Of a DNA stretch of 29,159 nucleotides, positions 22,704-29,159 are shown in pieces. Location: positions 1-29,159 of the forward strand of contig JAFGVZ010000048.1 in the NCBI GenBank assembly GCA_016937725.1, given 5' to 3'. The position numbers and the translations under genes are program-made. This DNA is from Paracoccaceae bacterium. GTDB taxonomy: Bacteria > Pseudomonadota > Alphaproteobacteria > Rhodobacterales > Rhodobacteraceae. Below the pieces are notes generated by a model. That model made no database searches. It saw only the letters and a program-made list of their open reading frames with translations, and was not told the DNA's origin. Each line of letters begins with the position of its first letter. Within the stretch, counting starts at the first letter, position 1.

Positions 22704-23678
22704 ATGGACAATGACCCGCAAAGGCCAGAGGGCACGGACACACCCGTGGCCGATGCCTATGCGCAAAACTGGGTGGACCGCTACGCACCGCCCGCCATGC
22801 GCCCCTATTTACGCTTGTCGCGGGTGGACCGGCCTATTGGCACATGGCTGTTGCTGCTGCCCTGCTGGTGGGGGGCGTTTTTGGGCGCGGCCTCTGCCCC
22901 CGATGCGGCGGGTTGGCTGACGGTCTGGATAGTGATTGGCTGCGGCATCGGCGCCGTGCTGATGCGCGGCGCGGGCTGCACATGGAACGACGTGACCGAC
23001 CGCGACATAGACGACAAGGTCGCGCGCACCCGTTCGCGCCCCATTCCGGCAGGGCAGGTCACGACCCGGCAGGCGCTGATCTGGATGGGGGCGCAAACCG
23101 GTGTGGCGGCGCTGATCCTGTTCACCTTCAACTGGGCCGCCATCGGGCTGGGGGTGCTGTCGCTGGCACTGGTTGCCATCTACCCTTTCGCCAAACGCTT
23201 CACATGGTGGCCGCAGGTGTTTTTGGGGCTGGCGTTCAACTGGGGCGCGGTGCTGGCTTGGACCGCGCAAACCGGCAGCTTGGGCCTGCCCGCGATTTTC
23301 CTGTATCTGGCGGGCATTAGCTGGACGCTGTTTTACGACACGATCTATGCCCACCAAGACCGCGAGGATGACGCGCTGATCGGCGTGAAATCCACCGCGC
23401 GGCTATTTGGAGAGAATACCGACAAATGGTTGCGCGGGTTTCTGGTGGCGACCGTGGTGCTGATGTCGTTGGGCATTATTTTTGCGCTTGCGCCATTGGC
23501 GGACCCCTTGGCCATGTCCATCGGGCTGGCCGGGGCATGGGCGATGGGGTGGCACATGCAATGGCAACTTGGCCAATTGGATATCGATGATGGCGCGATT
23601 TGCCTGAAGCTGTTCCGCGCGAACCGCGATGCAGGGCTGCTGCCTGCGCTGTTTCTTGCCGCAACACTTTTCGTTTGA
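22704..23678 (+). CDS. ubiA: 4-hydroxybenzoate polyprenyltransferase UbiA
   Basis: Inner-membrane enzyme that attaches the polyprenyl tail to 4-hydroxybenzoate in ubiquinone synthesis. The 324-residue product has 8-9 membrane helices and the two Asp-rich magnesium/diphosphate motifs: NDVTDRDIDD (about residues 94-103) and YDTIYAHQDREDD (about 210-222). RSRPIPAG after the first motif is also typical. Ubiquinone feeds the respiratory chain that ends at the cbb3 oxidase encoded nearby. A GGGG run lies about 8 nt before the ATG. Two further genes follow closely on the same strand. Confidence 0.96.
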   Translation: MDNDPQRPEGTDTPVADAYAQNWVDRYAPPAMRPYLRLSRVDRPIGTWLLLLPCWWGAFLGAASAPDAAGWLTVWIVIGCGIGAVLMRGAGCTWNDVTDRDIDDKVARTRSRPIPAGQVTTRQALIWMGAQTGVAALILFTFNWAAIGLGVLSLALVAIYPFAKRFTWWPQVFLGLAFNWGAVLAWTAQTGSLGLPAIFLYLAGISWTLFYDTIYAHQDREDDALIGVKSTARLFGENTDKWLRGFLVATVVLMSLGIIFALAPLADPLAMSIGLAGAWAMGWHMQWQLGQLDIDDGAICLKLFRANRDAGLLPALFLAATLFV

Positions 23679-23713
23679 TTGCGCAGTTTGAGCGAAGGCG
23701 CTAGGGGACAGGC

Positions 23714-25744
23714 ATGAAACGATTTCTGACCTTGCTTCCCGGCATCGCAAAGCCGGACCTGAAAGACTATAAATGGCACGCCCTGACGGCGGTGGCCTTT
23801 GTGGTTGCGGGTGTTTTGTCATTCGGCGCAGCGCAGCTAAGCGCGCGCGTTATCGAAAACGTGGTTGCGCAGGAAACCGCCAAGGCCTTCGCCGCCGAGG
23901 GTTTGACTTGGGCAAGTGCTGACACCGATGGCTTGTTGCTGCGCCTGTCGGGAGAGGCCCCGAACGAAGCTGACCGCTTCCGCGCCATTCGGGCAGCTAA
24001 CCACATCGTCTCTGCCGAGCGGATTTTGGACGAGATCACCGTCACCCCCTCCACCGATCTGGCCGCGCCCGACTTCTCTATGGAAATTTTGCGCAATGGG
24101 CTGGACATTCAGATGGTCGGGCTTGTGCCATGGGAGTTCGACACAGAGGTGTTCATCAACCGCATAGAAGCGGTGGATGCCGAGCTTTCGGTCGAGAATA
24201 TGCTCGAGGTGGCCAATCATCCTGTGCCCTTCGCATGGGCCAGTTCGACCGATTTCGCGCTGACAGCGCTCAGCATGCTGGACGCCGCCAAGATTTCGGT
24301 CATGGCCGGGCGAGTTGAGGTGGTGGGCTTGACGGGGTCGGAAGAAGAGCGTGACCGCAAGCGCACAGAATTGGCGCGTGAGCGCCCGCGCGATGTGATT
24401 GCATCGCTAGATATATCCGCCCCGCGCCCCGCGATCACCCCCTTCACCTTGCGCTTTGCGCTGGATGAAGGCGGTGCACGCTTTGATGCATGCTCAGCCG
24501 ATACCGAAGGAGCAAGAACTGCAATTCTAGCTTCGGCCCGCGCGGCAGGTGCAAGCGGTCGGCTGGATTGCGTTGTTGGCCTTGGGGCCCCGACCCCGCG
24601 CTGGGAAGAGGGCGTTGTTGCCGCGATCGAAACCTTGGCGCGTCTGGGCGCAGGCACTGTCACATTTTCAGACACCGATGTGTCGTTAGTCGTTCCGTCG
24701 ACCGTCGCGCCGGAAAATTTCGACCGCGAAGTCGGCGCGTTAGAGACACTCCTGCCTGACGTCTTCTCTGTGAATGCGCAGCGCTTGCCACCGACCGGTG
24801 CGCAATTGGCAGAAAGCGAAGCAGCAGCGCTGTTTATGGCACGCCTGACCCCCCAAGGCGCAGTCACCTTGTCGGGGCGTTTGACCGATGAGCGCACGCG
24901 CGATGCCGTTCAAAGCGTGGCGCAGGCTAATTTTGGCCCCAATGCGGTGACCATGTCGGCGCGGCTGGACCCTGATTTGCCCGGCGGCTGGCCTCTCCGT
25001 GCGCTTTTGGCGGTAGATGTGCTGAGCTATTTGAACGATGGCACGGTGCGGGTGCAGCCCGACCGGGTAGAGGTATCTGGCGTGTCGGGGATGCAAGATG
25101 CTTCTGAGCAGATTTCGCGCTTGCTGGCCGATAAACTTGGTCAGCGCGCCGTGTTCTCGCTTGATGTGCGCTATGACGAGGCCTTTGACCCGATCGCGCA
25201 AATGCCGACGCCTGCGCGGTGCAAGGATTGGATCAACGAGATTCTGGCGCAGCGCAAGATTACCTTTGACGCAGGGTCGACCACTGTCACGGGCGAATCG
25301 GCACAGATATTGGATGAGATTGCCGAAGTTCTGCGCGGGTGTGGGCGCATGAGCATGGAAGTCGGCGGCCATACCGATAGCCAGGGCAGTCTGGACTCTA
25401 ACATGCGGCTAAGCCAGCAACGTGCTGAAGCGGTGGTGGCTGGCTTGCTTGCCCGTGGTGCCTTGGTCAGCGAGTTCGTGGCAAAAGGCTATGGTCCCGA
25501 ATTTCCCATAGCCGATAACGGCACCGAAGCGGGACGCGAAGCGAACCGCCGCATCGAATTCTCGCTGATCGGCGCATCGCTTGACGCAGCCTTGGCGGAG
25601 CGCGCGGGCCCAGAGGATACGACGGCAGCAGAAGAGGGCTCCGTTGCGGAAATGCCTGACGAATCCCAGCTTGCTATTCGCGTGACAGAGGCAACGGAAG
25701 ATACACTCCGCCCGCGCACGCGGTCAGATGACGCAGCCGAGTAG
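23714..25744 (+). CDS. OmpA-family protein with BON-like repeats and an N-terminal membrane anchor
   Basis: Envelope protein that probably links the membrane to peptidoglycan. The 676-residue product has a hydrophobic helix at about residues 24-46 with no clear signal-peptidase site, so it may stay anchored in the inner membrane. The middle part contains several beta-alpha repeats resembling BON domains (for example VTLSGRLTDERTRDAV and VEVSGVSGMQDASEQI). The C-terminal OmpA domain (about residues 510-620) includes TFDAGSTTVTG, GHTDSQGS, LSQQRAEAV and ANRRIEF, with the Asp and Arg that bind diaminopimelate. A polar, acidic tail follows. It starts 35 bp after ubiA with GGGGACAGG upstream. Domain identity at the C-terminus is firm; overall role is inferred. 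Confidence 0.88.
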   Translation: MKRFLTLLPGIAKPDLKDYKWHALTAVAFVVAGVLSFGAAQLSARVIENVVAQETAKAFAAEGLTWASADTDGLLLRLSGEAPNEADRFRAIRAANHIVSAERILDEITVTPSTDLAAPDFSMEILRNGLDIQMVGLVPWEFDTEVFINRIEAVDAELSVENMLEVANHPVPFAWASSTDFALTALSMLDAAKISVMAGRVEVVGLTGSEEERDRKRTELARERPRDVIASLDISAPRPAITPFTLRFALDEGGARFDACSADTEGARTAILASARAAGASGRLDCVVGLGAPTPRWEEGVVAAIETLARLGAGTVTFSDTDVSLVVPSTVAPENFDREVGALETLLPDVFSVNAQRLPPTGAQLAESEAAALFMARLTPQGAVTLSGRLTDERTRDAVQSVAQANFGPNAVTMSARLDPDLPGGWPLRALLAVDVLSYLNDGTVRVQPDRVEVSGVSGMQDASEQISRLLADKLGQRAVFSLDVRYDEAFDPIAQMPTPARCKDWINEILAQRKITFDAGSTTVTGESAQILDEIAEVLRGCGRMSMEVGGHTDSQGSLDSNMRLSQQRAEAVVAGLLARGALVSEFVAKGYGPEFPIADNGTEAGREANRRIEFSLIGASLDAALAERAGPEDTTAAEEGSVAEMPDESQLAIRVTEATEDTLRPRTRSDDAAE

Positions 25745-25762
25745 AGCATAGGACACGAAAAT

Positions 25763-26086
25763 ATGAACCGTATGCAATTTGTCTTGGCGACTGCCTTTGT
25801 TCTGTTCGTTGCATTTGCCCTTGGCTGGTTCGCAAATTGGCTGATCCATCGGTTTACGCGGGTGCGCCAGCAAGACCTGGGCGAGTTGGACAAAATGGCC
25901 CAAGCCCTGCACGAGGCCGAGGAAATCCGCGATCAGGCGATCAATTACGTCGAGACTCGAGAGCGCGACCTGACGGCCCGTATCAAGCAATTAGAGGCCG
26001 AGGTCAGCGCGGCTATGGACGGTTTGCGCGAAGCACGGCGCGAGACGGATTACTACCGCGACCAGCTTCAGGCGCGCAGCGATTAG
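25763..26086 (+). CDS. Small membrane-anchored coiled-coil protein of unknown function
   Basis: Not recognised as a named family. The 107-residue product has one N-terminal membrane helix (about residues 5-28, QFVLATAFVLFVAFALGWFANWL) followed by an uninterrupted charged helix to the end (about 35-105), rich in Glu, Arg, Ala and Gln, with a heptad-like pattern that predicts a coiled coil. It starts 18 bp after the OmpA-family gene with an AGGA site and is probably co-expressed with it, so it may be a partner in envelope organisation; this is inference. Confidence 0.8.
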   Translation: MNRMQFVLATAFVLFVAFALGWFANWLIHRFTRVRQQDLGELDKMAQALHEAEEIRDQAINYVETRERDLTARIKQLEAEVSAAMDGLREARRETDYYRDQLQARSD

Positions 26087-26095
26087 CCTTACCTC

Positions 26096-26111
26096 ATTGC
26101 CCATCGGCAAT
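26096..26111 (+). terminator. Possible weak terminator after the OmpA operon
   Basis: ATTGCC and GGCAAT form a 6-bp stem around CATC, 10 bp after the stop of the coiled-coil gene. It is followed by TTTCGCTCTT rather than a clean T-run, so termination efficiency is uncertain. Confidence 0.3.
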
Positions 26112-26227
26112 TTCGCTCTTGGCAATGCCGCGCAATGCGACTAAGCACCCCTGCGTTGAGGGGAGTGTTGCAAGACATTGCCTTTGATGATTCGTCCGAG
26201 ACGGTGGGTGATGCGCTGCATCATAAA

Positions 26228-26259
26228 TCCTGCCTGAGGCGGGACAGGAACAATTTTTT
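26228..26259 (+). promoter_or_regulatory. Attenuator-like hairpin in the rplJ leader
   Basis: TCCTGCC (26228-26234) pairs with GGCGGGA (26238-26244) around a 3-nt loop with one G-U pair, and a run of six T lies at 26254-26259. The gap between stem and T-run is too long for a textbook terminator. An alternative pairing TCCTG/CAGGA is possible, so the region could switch between two shapes, as expected for ribosomal-protein leader control. Confidence 0.4.
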
Positions 26260-26373
26260 GACCGGGGACATCCTCGGGCGAAATTGGAGAGTGCCCGTTC
26301 GGACCTCTTGCCGGGTTTAACAGCCCGGCGCAACGAGCCGGGGGGGCAACCCCTCGAAAATTGGAGAGACCCT
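26245..26373 (+). promoter_or_regulatory. Structured 5' leader of rplJ (probable L10/L12 feedback site)
   Basis: The 129 nt before the rplJ start contain a 6-bp stem GCCGGG/CCCGGC (26310-26315 with 26324-26329), a GC-rich hairpin with GGGG-GCAA-CCCC just before the ribosome-binding site, and two near copies of CGAAATTGGAGAG (26279-26291 and 26355-26368), the second being the rplJ ribosome-binding site. In many bacteria the L10-L12 complex binds such a leader to repress its own translation. Binding here is inferred. Confidence 0.45.
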
Positions 26374-26889
26374 GTGGATAGAGCCCAAAAAGAGAAAGTG
26401 GTCGAGGAACTCGGCCAGATCTTCGAAAGCTCTGGCGTGGTTGTGGTAGCACATTACGCTGGCCTCACGGTTGCTGAGATGCAAGTCCTGCGCGCCCGCA
26501 TGAGCGAAGCGGGTGGGGCTGTGCGCGTCGCCAAGAACAAGCTCGCCAAGATCGCCCTGGAAGGAAAGCCCTGCGAGAGCATTTCCGGCCTTCTGACAGG
26601 AATGACCGTGCTTGCCTATTCCGAAGACCCCGTCGCAGCAGCGAAGGTGGTTCAGGACTACACCAAGGAAAACCCCAAATTGGTGGTTCTTGGTGGTGCA
26701 ATGGGCAGTTCGGCACTGAACCCGGATGGTGTTAAGGCCGTGGCCTCCATGCCCTCGCGCGAAGAGCTTATTGCTTCGGTCGTGGGTTGCATCGGTGCCC
26801 CTGCTTCCAACATCGCCGGTGCGATTGGCGCGCCTGCTTCCAATATTGCCGGTATCCTTTCGACGCTGGAAGAGCGCGAAGCGGCATAA
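26374..26889 (+). CDS. rplJ: 50S ribosomal protein L10
   Basis: Stalk-base protein of the large ribosomal subunit that anchors the L7/L12 dimers. From the GTG at 26374 the product is 171 residues, the usual L10 length, and begins MDRAQKEKVVEELGQIFESSG. GGAGAG lies about 6-8 nt upstream, whereas the longer open frame from 26284 adds residues read from the leader and was rejected. The C-terminus contains a tandem GAPASNIAG repeat (about residues 143-159) in the L12-binding helix region. L11 and L1 genes, which often come just before rplJ, are not adjacent here. Confidence 0.96.
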   Translation: MDRAQKEKVVEELGQIFESSGVVVVAHYAGLTVAEMQVLRARMSEAGGAVRVAKNKLAKIALEGKPCESISGLLTGMTVLAYSEDPVAAAKVVQDYTKENPKLVVLGGAMGSSALNPDGVKAVASMPSREELIASVVGCIGAPASNIAGAIGAPASNIAGILSTLEEREAA

Positions 26890-26962
26890 GCAACCCATGG
26901 CCTGCGTGGCGTAAACATCGCCCGCGTTGGACAAACAAACCTGAACAGAACGGAACAGAACA

Positions 26963-27340
26963 ATGGCTGACCTGAAAGCACTTGCAGAGCAAATCGTGAA
27001 CCTCACGCTGCTGGAAGCACAAGAACTGAAAACCATCCTGAAGGATGAATACGGCATCGAGCCCGCTGCTGGCGGCGCTGTGATGATGGCAGGCCCGGCT
27101 GGCGATGCAGCGCCTGCCGCCGAAGAAAAGACCGAATTCGACGTCATCCTCGTTGAAGCCGGCGCCAATAAGATCGCGGTCATCAAAGAAGTCCGCGGCA
27201 TCACCGGTCTTGGCCTGAAAGAAGCCAAGGACCTGGTCGAAGCCGGTGGCAAGGCTGTGAAAGAAGGCGCTCCGAAAGAGGAAGCCGAAGAAATCAAGAA
27301 GAAGCTTGAAGAAGCTGGCGCGAAAGTCGAGCTTAAGTAA
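26963..27340 (+). CDS. rplL: 50S ribosomal protein L7/L12
   Basis: Acidic stalk protein that recruits translation factors. The 125-residue product has the N-terminal dimer domain (MADLKALAEQIVNLTLLEAQEL), an Ala/Gly-rich hinge (about residues 35-52, AAGGAVMMAGPAGDAAPA) and the compact C-terminal domain with EKTEFDVILVEAGANKIAVIK and the GLGLKEAKDLVE helix. Spacing and order after rplJ are standard. The ribosome-binding site is weak (GGAACAGAACA). Confidence 0.98.
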   Translation: MADLKALAEQIVNLTLLEAQELKTILKDEYGIEPAAGGAVMMAGPAGDAAPAAEEKTEFDVILVEAGANKIAVIKEVRGITGLGLKEAKDLVEAGGKAVKEGAPKEEAEEIKKKLEEAGAKVELK

Positions 27341-27378
27341 TTGGGCGGGATGCACGGCATCTCGACCACACAAAATTG

Positions 27379-27411
27379 AAACTGGGGCCAGAGCGCATCT
27401 GGCCCCAGTTT
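27379..27411 (+). terminator. Strong stem-loop between rplL and rpoB
   Basis: A perfect 14-bp stem (27379-27392 with 27398-27411, AAACTGGGGCCAGA / TCTGGCCCCAGTTT) with a 5-nt loop GCGCA, 38 bp after the rplL stop. Only TTTGTCGC follows, so it is probably a partial terminator or an RNase processing site that sets the ratio of ribosomal protein to polymerase transcripts, as between rplL and rpoB in other bacteria. Confidence 0.75.
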
Positions 27412-27600
27412 GTCGCTGTTTCTGGACAGCCCTTTCAATGGCTTAATGGCCGAGAGAGTTGTCCAGGGAAAGTGATCGGCTCGGGAGCGAACCTGTGGGA
27501 GGGTTCGCAGGAATAGAGCCTCTGACCCATTTCGCAAGCGGCCGGCGGCTGAGGCCCCACAGCCAGCCCGCCCGCGAAGACAAAGAAGGTGACCACGCTT
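27412..27600 (+). other. Untranslated spacer before rpoB
   Basis: The remaining 189 nt of the 260-nt rplL-rpoB gap show no protein gene. A short inverted pair (CGAACCT at 27487-27493 with AGGGTTCG at 27502-27509) could form a small hairpin, and AAGGTGA at 27587-27593 is the likely rpoB ribosome-binding site. No clear separate rpoB promoter was found. Confidence 0.4.
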
Positions 27601-29159
27601 ATGGCGCAAACCCATATTGGCCAAAAACGCATCCGCAAGATGTTCGGTAAAATCCGCGAAGTGCTGGAAATGCCGAACCTGATCGAGATTCAGAAATCGT
27701 CTTATGACCTGTTCCTGCGCTCGGGTGATTCCGACAAGCCGCTGGATGGCGAAGGCATCATGGGCGTGTTCCAGTCGGTCTTTCCGATCAAGGATTTCAA
27801 CGAAACCGCAACGCTGGAATTCGTGAAATACGAGCTGGAAAAGCCGAAATACGACACCGAAGAATGCATGCAGCGCGACATGACCTATGCCGCGCCGCTG
27901 AAGGTCACGCTGCGCCTGATCGTGTTCGATATCTCTGAAGAAACCGGCGCCAAGTCGGTGAAGGACATCAAGGAACAAGACGTGTTCATGGGCGATATGC
28001 CGCTTATGACCAATAACGGCACGTTTATCGTGAATGGCACAGAGCGCGTGGTGGTCAGCCAGATGCACCGTTCGCCCGGTGTGTTTTTCGACCATGACCA
28101 AGGCAAGACGCACAGCTCGGGCAAGCTGCTGTTCACCTGCCGCATCATTCCCTATCGCGGCTCTTGGCTTGATTTCGAATTCGACGCCAAAGACCTTGTG
28201 TTCGCGCGCATTGACCGCCGCCGCAAATTGCCTGTGACCAGCCTGCTGTATGCGCTGGGCATGGATCAGAACGCGATCATGGATGCGTATTACGACAAGG
28301 TGACGTTCCGCCTTGAGAAGAACAAGGGTTGGGTCACCAAGTTCTTCCCGGAACGTGTGCGCGGCACCCGTCCGACCATGGACCTGATCGACGCTGCCAC
28401 CGGCGAAGTGATCTGCAAGGCCGGCGACAAGATGACGCCGCGCATGGTCAAGAAGTTGATCGACGCGGGCGACGTGAAAGAACTGTTGGTGCCGTTCGAT
28501 CATATCCTCGGGCGTTACGTGGCCAATGACATCATCAACGAGGAAACCGGCGCGATCTATGTCGAAGCCGGGGACGAGTTGACCTGGGATCTGGACAAGG
28601 ATGGCGAGGTCAAGGGCGGCACGCTCAAGACCCTGCTGGACAACGACATCACCGAGATCGAGGTGCTCGATATCGACGGTGTCAATGTTGGTCCGTATAT
28701 CCGCAACACAATGGCCGCCGATAAGAACTGGAACCGCGAAACCGCGCTGCATGACATTTACCGCGTCATGCGTCCGGGCGAGCCGCCGACCTACGACACC
28801 GCGTCGGCCATGTTCGACCAGTTGTTCTTCGATTCCGAGCGGTATGACCTGTCCGCTGTGGGCCGCGTGAAGATGAACATGCGCCTGCAACTGGACGCCC
28901 CCGATACGCTGCGCACGCTGCGCCCCGAAGACGTTGTCGCCTGTGTGCGCGGTCTGGTGGAACTGCGCGACGGCAAGGGTGAGGTGGACGATATCGACCA
29001 CCTTGGCAACCGCCGGGTGCGGTCCGTGGGCGAGTTGATGGAAAACCAGTATCGCGTCGGCCTATTGCGCATGGAGCGCGCGATCCGCGAGCGCATGTCC
29101 TCGGTCGAGATTGACACGGTCATGCCGCAAGACCTGATCAACGCGAAACCCGCGGCTGC
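27601..29159 (+). CDS. rpoB: RNA polymerase beta subunit RpoB (3' end cut by window edge)
   Basis: Beta subunit of RNA polymerase, forming one side of the catalytic cleft. About 519 residues are present, ending in ...MPQDLINAKPAA at the window edge, so roughly the N-terminal 40% of the usual 1,370-1,390 residues is seen. Recognisable segments include QKRIRKMFGKIREVLEMPNL at the start, MTNNGTFIVNGTERVVVSQ and HRSPGVFFDHD (about residues 138-166), IIPYRGSWLDFEFD, and GRVKMNMRL with HLGNRRVRSVGEL near the end. The frame is intact throughout. The rifampicin-binding core of the gene begins only at the edge. It follows rplL in the conserved rplJL-rpoBC order. Confidence 0.98.
   Translation, partial: MAQTHIGQKRIRKMFGKIREVLEMPNLIEIQKSSYDLFLRSGDSDKPLDGEGIMGVFQSVFPIKDFNETATLEFVKYELEKPKYDTEECMQRDMTYAAPLKVTLRLIVFDISEETGAKSVKDIKEQDVFMGDMPLMTNNGTFIVNGTERVVVSQMHRSPGVFFDHDQGKTHSSGKLLFTCRIIPYRGSWLDFEFDAKDLVFARIDRRRKLPVTSLLYALGMDQNAIMDAYYDKVTFRLEKNKGWVTKFFPERVRGTRPTMDLIDAATGEVICKAGDKMTPRMVKKLIDAGDVKELLVPFDHILGRYVANDIINEETGAIYVEAGDELTWDLDKDGEVKGGTLKTLLDNDITEIEVLDIDGVNVGPYIRNTMAADKNWNRETALHDIYRVMRPGEPPTYDTASAMFDQLFFDSERYDLSAVGRVKMNMRLQLDAPDTLRTLRPEDVVACVRGLVELRDGKGEVDDIDHLGNRRVRSVGELMENQYRVGLLRMERAIRERMSSVEIDTVMPQDLINAKPAA

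Noticed and set aside
26809..26860. Tandem near-repeat at the end of rplJ as a sign of recent duplication
   Set aside because: The repeated GAPASNIAG unit is, from memory, usual in L10 of Rhodobacteraceae and the length of the protein is normal.
26317..29001. Very long open frame on the minus strand opposite rplJ, rplL and rpoB (894 codons)
   Set aside because: It runs antisense to three certain genes and crosses their intergenic gaps. The translated product has the His/Arg/Gln-rich composition typical of antisense frames in GC-rich coding DNA and no recognisable domain.

Overview
The window reads as a chromosomal segment of a Rhodobacterales alphaproteobacterium (Rhodobacter/Paracoccus/Roseobacter-type relatives). 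It is GC-rich and gene-dense with many start/stop overlaps. The best clue to lineage is the order hemN - fnrL - (small membrane protein) - uspA-like - ccoNOQP - ccoGHIS (rdxBHIS), which is the arrangement known from Rhodobacter. No insertion sequence, prophage, CRISPR array, tRNA or rRNA was seen. Most genes are intact; galE is cut by the left edge and rpoB by the right edge.

Region 1 (1-6464): sugar-nucleotide and envelope genes. galU and galE on the minus strand supply UDP-glucose and UDP-galactose. A divergent membrane-bound polysaccharide-biosynthesis dehydratase/epimerase lies across a 339-bp spacer holding a 22-bp near-palindrome over an extended -10. A soluble PAS-containing hybrid histidine kinase with two receiver domains follows.

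Region 2 (6473-18299): low-oxygen respiration. hemN (oxygen-independent haem synthesis) and fnrL (the Fe-S oxygen sensor) diverge around a perfect FNR box. A second FNR-like box lies between a universal stress protein gene and ccoNOQP (the cbb3 oxidase subunits). A perfect third box and a weaker fourth lie in the 337-bp gap before ccoGHIS (copper and assembly factors). Together these form an FnrL-controlled module: the sensor, the haem supply it needs, the high-affinity oxidase and the oxidase's copper and assembly machinery.

Region 3 (18300-23678): housekeeping genes on the minus strand, rsmE - GNAT - small membrane protein - gshA - lipid A-type acyltransferase, mostly joined by start/stop overlaps. 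ubiA is divergent from rsmE with only 12 bp between the two start codons.

Region 4 (23714-29159): an OmpA-domain protein with BON-like repeats and a small membrane coiled-coil protein form a probable operon behind ubiA. Then come rplJ, rplL and rpoB with structured leaders: an attenuator-like hairpin before rplJ and a 14-bp stem-loop between rplL and rpoB.

The most interesting signals are regulatory. The hemN/fnrL spacer predicts a leaderless hemN mRNA from an FnrL class II promoter that overlaps the fnrL promoter on the other strand. The ccoP-ccoG spacer has a perfect FNR promoter firing about 194 nt before ccoG into a strong stem-loop, so it may make a small RNA or a regulated leader. No protein system that is clearly new was recognised; three short membrane proteins of unknown function are the best candidates for new biology at the protein level.
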